Source of the DNA: Antilocapra americana
Taxonomy: Eukaryota > Chordata > Mammalia > Artiodactyla > Antilocapridae
Direction of reading: 5' to 3'
Length of the DNA stretch: 64,000 nucleotides
Assembly (NCBI GenBank): GCA_007570785.1
Contig: ML664159.1
Coordinates: 2,189,610 to 2,253,609 of the forward strand
Every line of letters starts with the position of its first letter. Position 1 is the first letter of the stretch. The notes beneath the pieces are model-generated. The model was not told the DNA's origin and searched no databases. It saw only the letters and a program-made list of their open reading frames with translations. A program made the position numbers and the translations under genes. Below, one piece after another: positions 10,621 through 22,787 of this stretch.

Positions 10621-13149
10621 ACGTATTGATAAGATTCCCTCTGCCCTGGGTTTCTGTGTTCTATACAGGTGTGGTGGAGACCGTTCAGCGGTTTTGAAAA
10701 GTGACTTACTTATTAGTGGGCTGCTTAATTTAGAATTTTCAGGTGTATTTAAAATAGGAAAGGTGTCTTCCTTAGGAAAGTGGAAAACCCAAAGTGGTTG
10801 TGTGATGTTGCATTATGTATAGGATTTAAAAATTGTGGCCCATTTTGTATATTCTGAAATGTTATGAACATCTTAGGATCTGTATGAATTTCATCTTCAG
10901 AGAATAACACAGCAGCTGAAAACTGGTGTTGAGATTAGAGTAGCTTTTCAAGAGCATATGTGCCTGTCCTATTTTATGGTACAGACTGTAGTTTCTCTAA
11001 TTATACTATTAAAAATAGTTTTCCATCTAGTACTGTATTCTAATTTATCTTTTGAAAGCCCAAGGTGAGAAATGCTGGGCAGTCTTTTAAGGAAGTTCTC
11101 TTACAGGGAAGAAACACCTATACTGGTAAGTTAGTTTGAACGTTGACATACTTAAACCTAAATTATTCTTGAAATACAGTGCAGACCTTATGAGATATAG
11201 AGAAAAAGTCAATTGTTGTAATATTATTGATTTCTTCATAAAATTTTAAGCTACCCTTTCTTCTATGCTGCTTTCCAGAGTTGGAAATATTCCTGGTAAT
11301 AATTGATGCTCTCCTTAATAGGGAATGACTGAAATTTGATAAGTAGAAAATTTCATTATTCAATTCTGTGACTCTTGCTTTCTCACTGCATTTGTTTTGT
11401 GCTGAACCTTTCTGACTTTATTTTTTTTTAAAAATTCCTGTGCTTTTTGTCTCTAAAAGTCTTTGCAGATGTAGAGAAGAGCTTAAGAGGCATTTTCCAA
11501 AGGCTTTGGTAATTCTAGTCTGCAGATACAACTTTGTCCATTATTTGTATTTAGCTTTCCCTCATCTTTGTTAGGAACCAGGTTTTAGGGTGAAAGGAAC
11601 TTAATGCAATTAAGATAATGCCCATGAACACTTAAGACTAGGTTTTCCTTATGTGGATTCTGAAATAAGCATTCAAACCAATTTCTATCAAAGTTGTCCT
11701 TGTAAAAAGTTTCTTTGCAGAGTTAACAGGAAATCTCATTGAAAAAACAGCAAGCCCTATTGTTTTGGTATATTTTTGAGCCATTAAAAAATAAAGCCTT
11801 GAATTTGATGGGGTCGACTCACTAAAAATTTATAGCTAAAGCACTTTGCCCCAACTGCAATACAGTGCAAGCAGCCTAACTCCAGGCAACTCCTTGAAGT
11901 ATTCCTTGTGTGAGGACCTCCACTTTTCTTGATATTTCCATGGTGGAGAATGGGGCCCCATGACAGGTTGATAACTAGGGCTGCAGTCTTGAGTGCACTG
12001 GCATTTTCTACTGCTGCTTCTGTGGCACACCCCCAGCCTCTGCCCCATGGCCACGATGCTGCTCTGTGTGCATTTCAGCTGCTCTGATGGAGATGGAGAG
12101 GAGTTGCTGCCTTCCTGGGCAGGGCTCCTGGGAACAGGACATTCAGGGTTAAAGCCGACTGCAGAGGTAATTTGAACTGTGGCCTTCAGCAGCACCTTGG
12201 GCTCTCTTTTTGTAAGCCAGAAGGGATAAATAGTAACACCCTTCATTTCTTGTGGTAGAGTTTCATAGTTGCTTGTGAATCAGTGTATTGGAAGAGTTTC
12301 ATCTTACAAAGGCAGGAGACTTCCATTAAGGTTTTTCTGGTAATATAGCTCAGCTCAGTTTGAATGATAGTATATACCAAAAGCTCAGTGTATAAAATTC
12401 ACTTGGTCATCTTTCATTACTAGCAACTAAGAACAGCTCTTTCCTGACAAAATGCTAGCCATATGCAGTCTTCAGGATAACTTGAAGTATTTGTTGTTTA
12501 TGGTGACTGGACATTATTACCTGGTTTCCAATCCCCCTCTTATTCTGAATTGTTCCATCTATGACAGGCAGGTGGCTTTGTGTGTGTGTGAGTATGACTT
12601 AACTCCTTTGTCTTTCAAGTTCTACTTACAGTGACCTTTTAGGAAAGAGATCAGAAGATTATGCTAAATGTACACTAAGACTTTCTTAGGGTTGGAGATA
12701 GAAAGAAGAGAAAGACAGAAGTGGGAGGGAAAGAGACTATAATATACTTTATAAAAATGATAGAAATATTTTATTAGTTATATTTTTTGACATTGATGTC
12801 ACTAAAATATATTGTGCATGCAAAAACTATTTATTACTAATAATGTAATAAAAAATTTAAAAAATAATTCCATAAAGTTGGGGAGGTAATTGGCTTGGGT
12901 ATACAATCAGGAGAATGCCTGAAGGAACTAGAATGGAAAATCAGTGGCTAGTTGTGTTTATAATAATATTCTCATCCTTGAAAATGATTTCCATTGACAA
13001 AACTTAGGGATCCATGAATCCTATAGAAAGTAAAAATATTGTCTTTCTGTGTATATTTTTGAGGAGAGGGTTCAGAATTTGGTCAGAACTTTTAAAGTGT
13101 CTACCACTCAGTAATTGTAAAAAAAAATGTTATGGAATGAAGAGATATC
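10621..13149 (+). other. KCNAB1: Repeat-poor 5' part of KCNAB1 beta-1.1 intron 1
   Basis: About 2.5 kb directly downstream of the donor with no recognised SINE, LINE, LTR or DNA transposon. A 136-codon minus-strand frame at 11836-12246 begins with ATG but matches nothing I recognise. Assignment to the intron is inferred from the donor and the lack of a following exon. Confidence 0.6.
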
Positions 13150-13320
13150 CATTTAATCAACAAATATTTACTGAGCACCTGTTCTGTGGCAAGAACCCTA
13201 TTAGAAATGGGTACACAAACGTATAGAAACCAGATAAGGTTTGGGGTTTGCATTCTTAGGAAAACAGACCATGAATAAGCAAACTCACAAATACATGATA
13301 ATTTTCTACTGTAAGATGTT
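13150..13320 (-). repeat. L2 3' fragment, antisense
   Basis: Begins with 'aatcaacaaatatttactga' and 'gagcacctgttctgtggca', the antisense 3' end of L2, then degenerates. Confidence 0.6.
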
Positions 13321-14392
13321 TTTATGAAGGCCATATTTGGGGGGTTCATGGTCAGACCTCAACCAACTTATTTGTCCATTTTGAGGTTACTGTCTCTGTT
13401 ACGGTTGTATCTTGGGGCATGAGTCACTGTGCCCATATCTGCCACCTATTTGCCATCCCAGGGACTTCTTTCAGGTTCCAGCCTTGCTGTAGGGGGCTAC
13501 CTGGCCATTGAGAACCTACTTACAACCCTGAGTACAATGCTTTCTACACATTTAATACCTTATGACTTTTAAAGCAAAACTCATAGCTTATAATTTCCAT
13601 CCTGATATTGCCAACCTAATATTAATCAGGAACTTGTGAACTTGGGATTTTAGAAAGAATTAATATAGACTTGTATGAAGCATTTGAATTTTGCAAGAAT
13701 ACGCAGAAGCCACTTTTACCTTCACATGAGCATTGTGCAAGAATCTTGCATAAAATAACTATTGTTTCAAGGCTGATGGTGAGAAAAAAAATCTACCAGA
13801 GCAATCTGCTATTCAAATGTGACTGCAAGTTCAAGAGAACAAAATTCCATCTAACATTTATCTTGGGAACTATCTTGTATGTAGATAATACAGGACTATT
13901 GTGTTTCTTATAGTTTTTATACTTGGGCCTTATTAATACATATATTTTTAATATTAGAGTTCATCACACTGTTAGAGTCTGATATACACTCTACTGGTAT
14001 ACATGATAGATGTTTACGTGATATATATACATGTGATGGATATCACATAGAGGTAGATACATATGTGAACCTTTTATCCTAAGAAAGGCAAATCACTCAG
14101 AACAGAAATTAAGCCAGCTTTTTTTTGGTTGTTTTTGTTTGATTGATTGGTTGGGTGTTTTATTTTAAGATTTTTTTTTAGAATGGTCCAGCTACTAGTG
14201 ATGGACGTGATCTCAGAGCTTTTGTTATTGATGTTTGAGCACATTTGTGCTGATAAGCTACTCTATTCCAAAATTTTTACTTTAGTTCCAGAACAAGTTG
14301 AATGTCAATGAACCCAGTTTCATGAAAAAAGTATTATTTGTAACATATTCATTTATATCAATATAACTTTGTGTTACATAGTTGTATAAAAC
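13321..14392. other. Unique intronic sequence
   Basis: No gene or repeat recognised. Confidence 0.4.
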
Positions 14393-14609
14393 ATGCTTTG
14401 AAATTCTTTTCTTTTAATTTATTTTTTTTAAATTTTCTTTACATTATCATGTTGGTTTTGCCATACATTGACATGAATCTGCCATGGGTATACATGTGTT
14501 CCCCTTCCAGAACCCCCCTCCCACCTCTCTCCCGATTCCCTCTCTCTAGGTCATCCTGGTGCACCAGCCCTGAGCATCAAACCTGGGCTGGCGATGCTTT
14601 GAAATTCTT
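14393..14609 (-). mobile_element. 5'-truncated L1 insertion with perfect 16-base target duplication
   Basis: A short antisense L1 3' end: 'atgttggttttgccatacat', 'gacatgaatctgccatggg', ending near 'gcaccagccctgagcatcaa'. It sits between two identical 16-base copies of atgctttgaaattctt at 14393-14408 and 14594-14609. The T-rich left edge is the antisense poly(A) tail, and the right edge is the 5' truncation point. The insert is 185 bases. Confidence 0.93.
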
Positions 14610-14704
14610 GAGAGAATTATTTACAAGAAGGAAATTGCCTGAGCAATAATCTTTAATTCCACTATATAACTTCTCCTTTTTTGGAGTCAATCCACTGTAC
14701 CTTT

Positions 14705-15300
14705 TTTTCATTATTAAATTTTTTAATTCAAATAATTATAAATCACAGAAATTCACAAAAAAAATACAGGGAATTTTTATGTTACTAAATGATGTTTTCT
14801 CCAGTGAGAATATCTTGTTTAACTATAGCACAACATCAAAACTAGTAGATTGACATTATTAAAATTCCACAGAATTTGTTCAGATTTTACTGGTTATCAT
14901 GTATTCATGTGTGTATATTTCTGTGTCTGTACAATTAACCACATGTAGAAGTGTGTGTAACTGCCACCACAGTGAAGCATTAGAATTGCTTCATCACCAC
15001 AAGGCTCCCTCAATACTACCCCTGTGACTGTAAAGTCACATCCATGTCCTCTTTTGCAGTCCCTAATCCTTAGCATCCACCAGTCGCTGATCCTCTATAA
15101 TTTGTTGTTTCAAGAACATTATATAAATGGGATCATACAGTTTGTAATATTTTGGCATTGGCTTTTTCCATTCTGCATAACTCTCTTAAGACTCATCCAG
15201 ATTGTGTGTATCAGTGGTTCATTCCTTTTATGGTAAGGATGTTTTACGATTTTTTTAACCATTCATTCACTGAGGGACAATTGAGTTGTCATCATTAGAT
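14705..15300 (-). repeat. Ancient L1 3' region, antisense
   Basis: Recognisable antisense L1M order: 'taactgccaccacagtgaag', 'ttgcttcatcaccacaaggc', 'acattatataaatgggatca', 'ccattcattcactgaggga'. Confidence 0.7.
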
Positions 15301-15354
15301 AGCTTCAGATTAGAGAATTATCCCCAAATTTCTTCATTGCCATTCTGTAGCTCA

Positions 15355-15895
15355 GGGGATAAAATCCCAGCTACCTAGCATGGTACCTGAGATCCTTCAT
15401 GGTCTGACATCCAGCATGCTTTACAGTCACTACTCTGTTCTTATCTCTGATAACTTGTTTTATCAGAAGTACCTACTTGAGAGAGAATTCCTTATAGTAC
15501 CCTGGACCTTATAGGACCCTTTTTATGTCTCTGTATCATTTTCCATGCTGGTCCTCCTACCCTGGAATTCTCCTACCTCCTTTGAGCAGTTAGGCAAACT
15601 ACTATGCATCCTCTTAAGTCCCAACTCTAGCCTAACCTAATTTGTAAAACCTTTCCTGGATCCACTCCATACAGCATTAAATACTTGTTCTTTAGTGCAT
15701 CCACTGCATCTGATTTTTATTTTTGTTATGGAAATTATTGATCATGTAGTGTTGCAACTATCCATTTGCATCTGTATCTTCCCCATTAGTCTGTAAACAG
15801 CTTGAGGTTTGACTCTGGCTCATCTCTATAACCCCAGAGTCTAACCTGGCACCTGGCACATAATAACTGCTCAATAAATGCTTGGAAAATGACTA
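15355..15895 (+). repeat. L2 3' end
   Basis: L2 sense order: 'gatccttcatggtctgacat', 'acctttcctggatccactcc', 'ccccattagtctgtaaacag', 'ggcacctggcacataataac', 'gctcaataaatgcttgg'. Confidence 0.75.
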
Positions 15896-15959
15896 CACAT
15901 GTAGGATACTGTGTAAAATGCTGAGGATACAAAGTGAGGGTCCTCTCTTGAGTATTTCC

Positions 15960-16165
15960 TGGTGTATGTACTCAGTCATGTCCAATTCTCTGTGACCCCA
16001 TGGATTGTAGCCTGCCAGGCTCCTCTGTCCTTGGGATTTCCCAGGCAAGAATACTGGAGTGGGTTGCTATTTCCTCTTCCAGGGGATCTTCCCAACCCAG
16101 GGATTGGACCTGTGTCTCCTGCATTGGCAGGCAGATTCTTTACCACTACATCACCTGGGAAGCCC
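15960..16165 (-). repeat. Bov-tA SINE, antisense
   Basis: Antisense Bov-tA including the head: 'tgaccccatggattgtagcc', 'ggcaagaatactggagtggg', 'ggattggacctgtgtctcct' and 'cacctgggaagccc'. Confidence 0.92.
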
Positions 16166-19100
16166 AATGTGGCTAGATACCTGAACAAAAAGGCTGCATA
16201 TGTTAAGTGATACAAAGAATAATTGTTGCTGTAGTTTGAGGAGCCATCATTCATCAGGGGCTGTAGGAATTAGGGAGAGGTTTCATGAGAAAGATCAGGG
16301 AAGACTGATGTTGAGAAAGGAGAAATACCAAAATGAGCAGAAAGGAAGATGAGATCTGATAGACAGCAGCAGAGAGGAGCAGCCTGTCCCAAAGGTTGTG
16401 CATGGAATCCTGGGAAATAATGGAATAGGGCAGAGAGTTCATACAGGGAAGTGGTGAGGGGGCATCCTATAGAGGCAAAGAGGAGTTGGATGTAAGGTGA
16501 ACATCAGCAGTGAAGAATCATTTCAAATTTTTGAACAAGGTGTCTGGTTACAAAGTTCTATTGAGAAGAAATTAATCTGGCAGCTGTTCCAAAAAAAAAA
16601 AAAGATCTAAGAGATGTAAGTTTGAAACAAGAAAATTTATGTTGAATTCCAGAGCACTTTCTATTTTCCTATAAAAAAATAAGACTGCATAAAAAAGGCT
16701 CGGACCAGATGCCTTTCCCAGGCCCTTCCTCCTCTAGCCTCTTTATTAAAGCACACATCTCATCCACAGTTCTTTACCTCCCACGAATGGTGGGCAGATT
16801 TTGAATCAAAGCAATTGAAGTGAAAGATCAATCTTGTCAGCTGATTACGTAAAAGGCACTGAGTGTGTGTGAGTGTGTGTGTATGTGTGTGTGCTTGTGA
16901 GCTTCCGTATGGGGAAAAGTGGGAGGAAATAGGTGGGCTGAAGAGGAGGAAGGGGAGAAGTGCCAGCTCTGTGGCTGTGTTTCAAATAGAAATATTTGAT
17001 TTTAGTCCAGAGAAGAGAGCAGCTTGGATATTTAAAATGCCGTTTTGGGGGAGGTGCGGGTAAAGAATGCCATTGTCATTTTTACTTATACCCATGGATG
17101 TGGGCTTTCCTCTCTTCCCCAAAGCAAAATGATAAAAATGGGTAAGGTGGAGAAACCTTCCTGAAAGCTGGTTGCTGATTCAGTCTCATAGAGTTTATTC
17201 TACCTCTGCAAGGCATCAGCCAGAAGTCTGGCATCCATGGGATGGTGAGAAAATGGTAGGAGGGGTGGGAGCCTCCTGCAACTGGTAGGCAAACGTAGTT
17301 CCAGGTCTGCAGGTCTGGAAATGTATGTATGCTCAATCTGTGTGTATGTGTGTACACACGTGCACAAGTAAAGGAATCTACCCGAGGTGTTTCCAGAAAG
17401 AACTTGTCTTCTAGCTGAGATCTTCAGTTGGCTTACTACATTTGGAGCCCTTAATCCTAAATCCATTCAATGACCCTCTTTGGACATGCACTCATTATAG
17501 AAATTCTTTTTTTAAAAAATTTCTGTAAACATTTGCACTTGTGGTAATTTGAGGAATGTTCTGAGAGAAGGAGAAAAAAATTCCATTACATTAAAAAGGA
17601 AAAATCAAATTCATAAGTTTCACTTTGATTTTTTAAATTCATTTCATCAAATGCATAGTTTGTCATTACTATATGAATTTATGAACAGATGAGACTTGAG
17701 TCCAGTGAATTGATCAAAATATAGGACTCCTGGCTTCTTTGAGTATTGTTCAAAACTTTTGTTTTGAAAAAAAGAGAATACCATTTTATGAGAAGAACTG
17801 AATTCACATGTATTGATTCATCCATTTCCTTATAAGAATTTCAAAGCCATTTTGGGAGTCATCAGAAATAATAAAAAATAATTTGATGCTGCAATTTTAA
17901 TCATGTTGTGTGCTTAAAAATATTTCTATGGCCAGTTTTCCACTCTTTTCAGAATTAGAAGATAAGAATGATAGAGACTGAAGGATTAAGGCCAAAAAAA
18001 TCTTTCAAATTTCTATTTCAATATTGAGAATTTTTAATCCTATGTAATCACAGAAATAAATGAGTTAGCAGTGGCTGTTGGCACTGAGGGAACTTCAGAT
18101 TTCATCTAGTTCAGTCATATCATTTATACAGAATGACCAGTTCCTTGGTCACAGTTACTCAAGGGGCTGATGAAAGGGTCAAGTTCAGACTCAGGTCCTG
18201 GCTCCAAGAGCAGGATTCCTTATGCTCTGTTAGCTTCTACACAGTAGCTCCTTGATCATGCCCCATTTTTTAAGACAGGAAAGAAGCACAGGGCATGAAA
18301 CACTTCTAGAAGGGACAATTCCTTCCTATACGTGTGCATAGTCTGCAGTTCAAGCTTTTATCTCAAGAAGAAGGAAAGCCCTGCTGTGCATTAGGACAGC
18401 CGGACCAGCTTCCTTCATCTCCTGCAGAGTCGTGAGGACCCCACAGTGCCCCCGCAGCAGCTCTCTACTTGTACTAATTCTGAAGCTGAACATAAATTAA
18501 CTTTCAGATGACAAGTGTGCTTGGTATCACAGTTTCTAAATAACTTGTGTCTCAGAAAGAAATCTACAAACCTTTGGGCATAGGTGATAGGACAGGAATA
18601 CATGTCAATCCTGGATATGAAATGCTTCTTAGGGCATTCAACACTGAACATGCTTCACTCTCCTCCAGGCTTTGAGAGATTACTTTGAAAACTTGCTCCT
18701 GATACTCAGAATCAAAATACATTAAAATAAAAAAAACAACCCTCCTTGCAGGTTGATTTTCAGTTACTCAGATTGGAAACCAAAACAGAAGCCCAGCAGT
18801 GATTTTTTTGTTTTCTTGGAATCGACAACTAGGGAGGACTCTGAGAGCCCTCACATAGGCCATCTGGCCCAGCTCTCATGAGAAATCTGTCCTGTTTTTC
18901 CAATTTGCACTGTGCAGCAACTACTTGTAAAGGCCCCTGAAGAAATATTGTATAATCTCCTTTCACAGCAGTCATGAAAAAAATTTTTTTGGCTCATCTT
19001 TCTATGAATTAGAATCATTCAGTAAGCTCTGGAATCCTCAGAGGAAGCAATAAAGTGAGGGCTCTTAGAATTCTTGTCTGTCATCTGGACCCTAATAGTC

Positions 19101-19389
19101 AAAGTCAGGCTTAAAATGATAATAGAAAATTGAGAGGCAAGAAAGCAAGGGCACAGCAGTGAGGCAAGATGGGGAGCACCATGATGAGCCGGAGGCTCCC
19201 AACCTCCTGTTGATATCTGGGGAGGGAGAGTCTTTCCCATTCTGGTCCCAGCACCTGCTCTCCTGGCCTGACTGTTCTGCTGCTGAACAATCCCCGTCAA
19301 AAAGATACTTCACCATGAGAAAATTCCTCCTTGTGATCAACTCAGCTCCTTTCAGGCTGCATTGGAAGCTTTTTGGTTTGTCCTCAATT
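16166..19389. other. Unique intronic sequence, 3.2 kb
   Basis: No gene and no confident repeat apart from a GT-rich run at 16863-16894. 17460-18060 is AT-rich. 18090-18250 may be a very worn antisense MIR. Confidence 0.4.
16863..16894. repeat. Imperfect (GT)n microsatellite
   Basis: An alternating GT run with single-base interruptions. Confidence 0.85.
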
Positions 19390-19562
19390 GAAAGGAAAAT
19401 GAAAGTGTTAGTTACTCAGTCGTGTCTGACTCTTTGCAACCCTGTGGACTGTAGCCCACCAGGCTTCTCTGTCCATGAAATTCTCCAGGGAAGAATTCTG
19501 GAGTGGGTAGCCATTCCCTTCTCCAGGGCATCTTCCCAACCCAGGGATTGAACCTGGGTCTT
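19390..19562 (-). repeat. Bov-tA SINE, antisense, head-truncated
   Basis: Starts with the tail 'gaaaatgaaagtgttag', then 'ctcagtcgtgtctgactctt', and ends inside the head at 'ggattgaacctgggtctt'. Confidence 0.9.
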
Positions 19563-21146
19563 GAGATATCTATAATTACCTGCTTCATAAGTCCTTTGGT
19601 ACTTGAAAACCGTTACTATGACTCAGGCTTCTAATTTCTAGGATGGTTCCTCCTCCTGTACTTCATTTTCTGATTCCTAGCTGCAATTATGACTCTCACC
19701 TAAAGCCTCTATCCATCCAGAGCTGGATACAATTCCAAGTAAAGATCTAGACTTTTTAGTACAGAATCACAAGATTGCCTAATAACAGAAACATGCTCTG
19801 TCCCTTTGTCTGCATTCCATTGTTATGCTTACTGTTTTAGAAGAAAACAATAACTTTTAACATTTTGAGCCAATCTTTGAAAAAATTGCTCTGAAGCATT
19901 TTTAATGTTCTAACCCATTCATTTGAATAATGGAGGATCCCTCTGCTGATATGTAGCAACTCTTATGAGATAATATGCTCTAAAGGTTTTAATGGTGACA
20001 GTTGAAATCTCTTGGGCTAAAGAAATATGAAAAAGGTTAATTCTGACATATAAGTTTCAATAGCATTTGAGTATCTAGATAGAAAAACTAACAGCTTGCA
20101 ATATGATTAATTTGCCTTTTGATATGCTCTTATAGAGATTCTTTTAATCTAGCAGGTTTTAATGTAAAGGCAACTGTGCATGACTAGTTTTATTAGCAGA
20201 AAAAGTTTTCTGTATTGGTAATTAACATCTTCCAAGACAGTGTCCCTGAAGGGACTTAACCGCAGGAAATTCCAAGCATAGTGTTCTCCACGATGAGTTT
20301 GTATCTATTGGAAGGCCCATCTGCTTTGACAGAGCTCTTATATAAGAAAAGTGAGCTTTTCCCTGAAGAACATATGCTATTAAGGCACCCTCTTTTCCAT
20401 TTCTTTGAAATTAATTTCCACATTAAACTTGGTTTTTATGTTATGGGATTTTGTTATTAGTGTCTTTGGCCTGAGACCACAGCAACAAGCTTGTTATAAA
20501 AATCAACTGCGTAAATAACATGGCTTTAATGAATGCTCTTCTCTCTCAACAAAAACCAGCAAAGAATTCCTCTGAGGCATTTGATGAAAATAGACCTTTT
20601 GACTCACTCCTCCATTTTTTACCTCTATATGAACAAGTACTTCTGCATTACGGAGTTTTTGCACTTACTGAAAAGAATGGAAATGCTCAGAAGATATCTT
20701 CATCTGATTACAGAGGATTTTCATCTTGATGGAAAACATATTTGTTCATTCTGATGAAGAGAAAATAAGCAAACTGTTCAAGGAGGCTCAGATAGAAAGT
20801 GGGAGTTGGAAAATTCACGGTCTAACATACAACTCCTCACTCAATAATGGCTTATCTTTTATTTCTAAAGAAGAAGTTCAAGATTTCAATTACACTTTTT
20901 CAAATACAGTTTTTCCAAAAGCAGTCTTTTAGAAATCAGGAGGCTTGGGTATCTTAGTCCATAAAAGCACAGAGTCATTCCTTAACCAGAGAAGCAAGTG
21001 TACGTTCGCCTGAGGGCTCCAGACTCCACCAGATGTTTCCTCAGGTCTTCATATCAGGACTTTCTGTGGTACTACTTCAAAACAGGAAGTAATTTAGAAG
21101 GAGACGTGGCAAGTATCTTTAGGAAGCAAAGCTGGGCATTTTATAC
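19563..21146. other. Unique intronic sequence
   Basis: No repeat recognised. Two overlapping frames in different phases (20520-20729 and 20726-20932) encode 69 and 68 residues that I do not recognise; they could be chance or a decayed retrocopy. Confidence 0.35.
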
Positions 21147-21624
21147 TGTAGTAGTTTCCTATTGCTCCTGCAATAAACTGCCATGAAGTTAGTGCCTTAA
21201 AACAACACAAATGGGTTCTTTCACAGTTCTGGAAACCAGAAGTCTAAAATCAAGTTGTCAGCAGTGTTCTGTTCCTTCTGGAGGCCGCAGGGTAGAAATT
21301 ATTTCCTCACCTTTTCCAGCTTCCAGAGGCCACTTGCATTTCTTAGCTCATGGATCCTTCCTGTCTTCTAATCCCCTCTGTCCAACTTCTGGAGAGATTG
21401 CACATCTCCTCTTTCTCACTTTGATTCTCCTGCCTCCCTCTTATAAGCACTGCTGAGACCACATTGGTTCCAGCCAGATAATCCAGGATAATCACCCCAT
21501 CTCATAATCTTTAATTTAATCACTCATGCAAAGTCCTTGTTACCATGTAAGTTAACATTATTCACAAGTTCCCAGTGGTTAGGCTGTGAACATCTTTTAG
21601 CGGCCATTATACGGTTCTACCACA
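21147..21624 (-). mobile_element. MLT1-type MaLR LTR, antisense
   Basis: Bounded by TG and CA. Antisense order: 'tgtagtagtttcctattgct', 'gtgccttaaaacaacacaaa', 'gtgttctgttccttctggag', 'gataatccaggataatcacc', 'aagtccttgttaccatgtaa', 'ctaccaca'. Confidence 0.8.
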
Positions 21625-21676
21625 TGTATCATGCAAATGTTATGCAGAAGAGGGCCAAGTAAAGGAAACCAAATTG

Positions 21677-21734
21677 TCAAGTATCCTCAAAGTATCAAGT
21701 ATCATACCAAAGTATCAAGTATCATCCTCATTAA
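21677..21734. repeat. Short tandem repeat, about 20-base unit, three copies
   Basis: Three consecutive copies of a unit starting 'tcaagtatc' at 21677, 21695 and 21715 (unit lengths 18 and 20, third copy partial). It begins about 50 bases past the MLT1 edge. Confidence 0.8.
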
Positions 21735-22510
21735 GTTCTCTAGCATCTGAGACTCACTCAGGTCAGGCAAGACAGCAAAAGGAATAATGAGGTCATGGAA
21801 TATGCAGGGTGATGTGGATTTGTCTCTGTCTAAGGCTATAGCTTAGGTTTGAATCAGAATAAAAATTCATATTTACAGTGTGTAGCTTCAGTGTGAAAAA
21901 GTTTAAACAGTCTTATCTTGACCCCGGTAACTACCATAATGGCAGCTATTGCTTGAAATCTGTTCTGTTTCTTAGGACCCTTAATGCAACATCTGCTAGA
22001 AATATTCCGTTTTTTTTTTTTTTTAATTCCAAGACCTAAGTAAAAATTGGTAAGTGGACAGTAATAGAAAAGTCAATGGATAGCCGTAAAGATCAAGCTA
22101 TAATTAAAATTCTCATGACTCCAGAAATATATATAACTGCTTCCAAATTTCATGACTGCAGTCAGTCAGCTAGCGAGTCTCACTTCTTCCAAGCACCTGG
22201 GGTGTGGGAGCCATGGCAGCGCATCTTTCATCCTGATATGATGTATCTGTGAGGCTCAGTGCATGTAATATAATATAACTAACCTTTCCAGAAAACTCAT
22301 ACTGTCCCTGCCTCCTTAGTGTTGTCAATAACGGTGGTGTTGAGGACAGGAAAGTAGGAGTTTCTTGCAGGGATATGAATTTTTTTTTCTGAACCCTTCT
22401 ATTAAATATTTTGTTGACCCCATTAGTTGGTCAGGCATTTTATTTTAATGATAAAGATATTTTTATTCTTATTCATAAAATGTGTACATATTCTGATACA
22501 GATTTTCAAA
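21735..22510. other. Unique intronic sequence
   Basis: No gene or repeat recognised; a poly-T run lies near 22010-22024. Confidence 0.35.
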
Positions 22511-22778
22511 ATTTTTAGCAAGTGTTTAATTTCTTTGCTATTTTTGGCTGTGCTGGGTCTTCATTGCTGCACAGGCTTTCTCTAGTTGCGGTGAGTGGGG
22601 GCTACTCTCTAGTTGCAGTGCTCGGTTTTCTTCTTGTGGTGGTTTCTCCTGTTACACAGCACCGGCTCTATGGCAGGCTTAGTTGTCTCTAGGCATGTGG
22701 GATCTTCTTGGACCAGGGATCGAACCCATGTAATGGCAGGTGGATTCTTCACCACTGGACCACCAGGGAAGTCCCCAA
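22511..22778 (-). repeat. CHR-2-type tRNA-derived SINE, antisense
   Basis: Antisense order: 'tatttttggctgtgctgggt', 'cattgctgcacaggctttct', 'ctctagttgcagtgctcgg', 'gcatgtgggatcttcttgg', 'ggaccaccagggaagtcc'. A perfect 9-base direct repeat (attttcaaa) lies at 22502-22510 and 22779-22787. Confidence 0.92.
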
Positions 22779-22787
22779 ATTTTCAAA

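Noticed and set aside
10615..10822. Continuation of the KCNAB1 frame past the donor
   Set aside because: Homology to the beta subunit stops exactly at AG|GT; the rest is intronic read-through.
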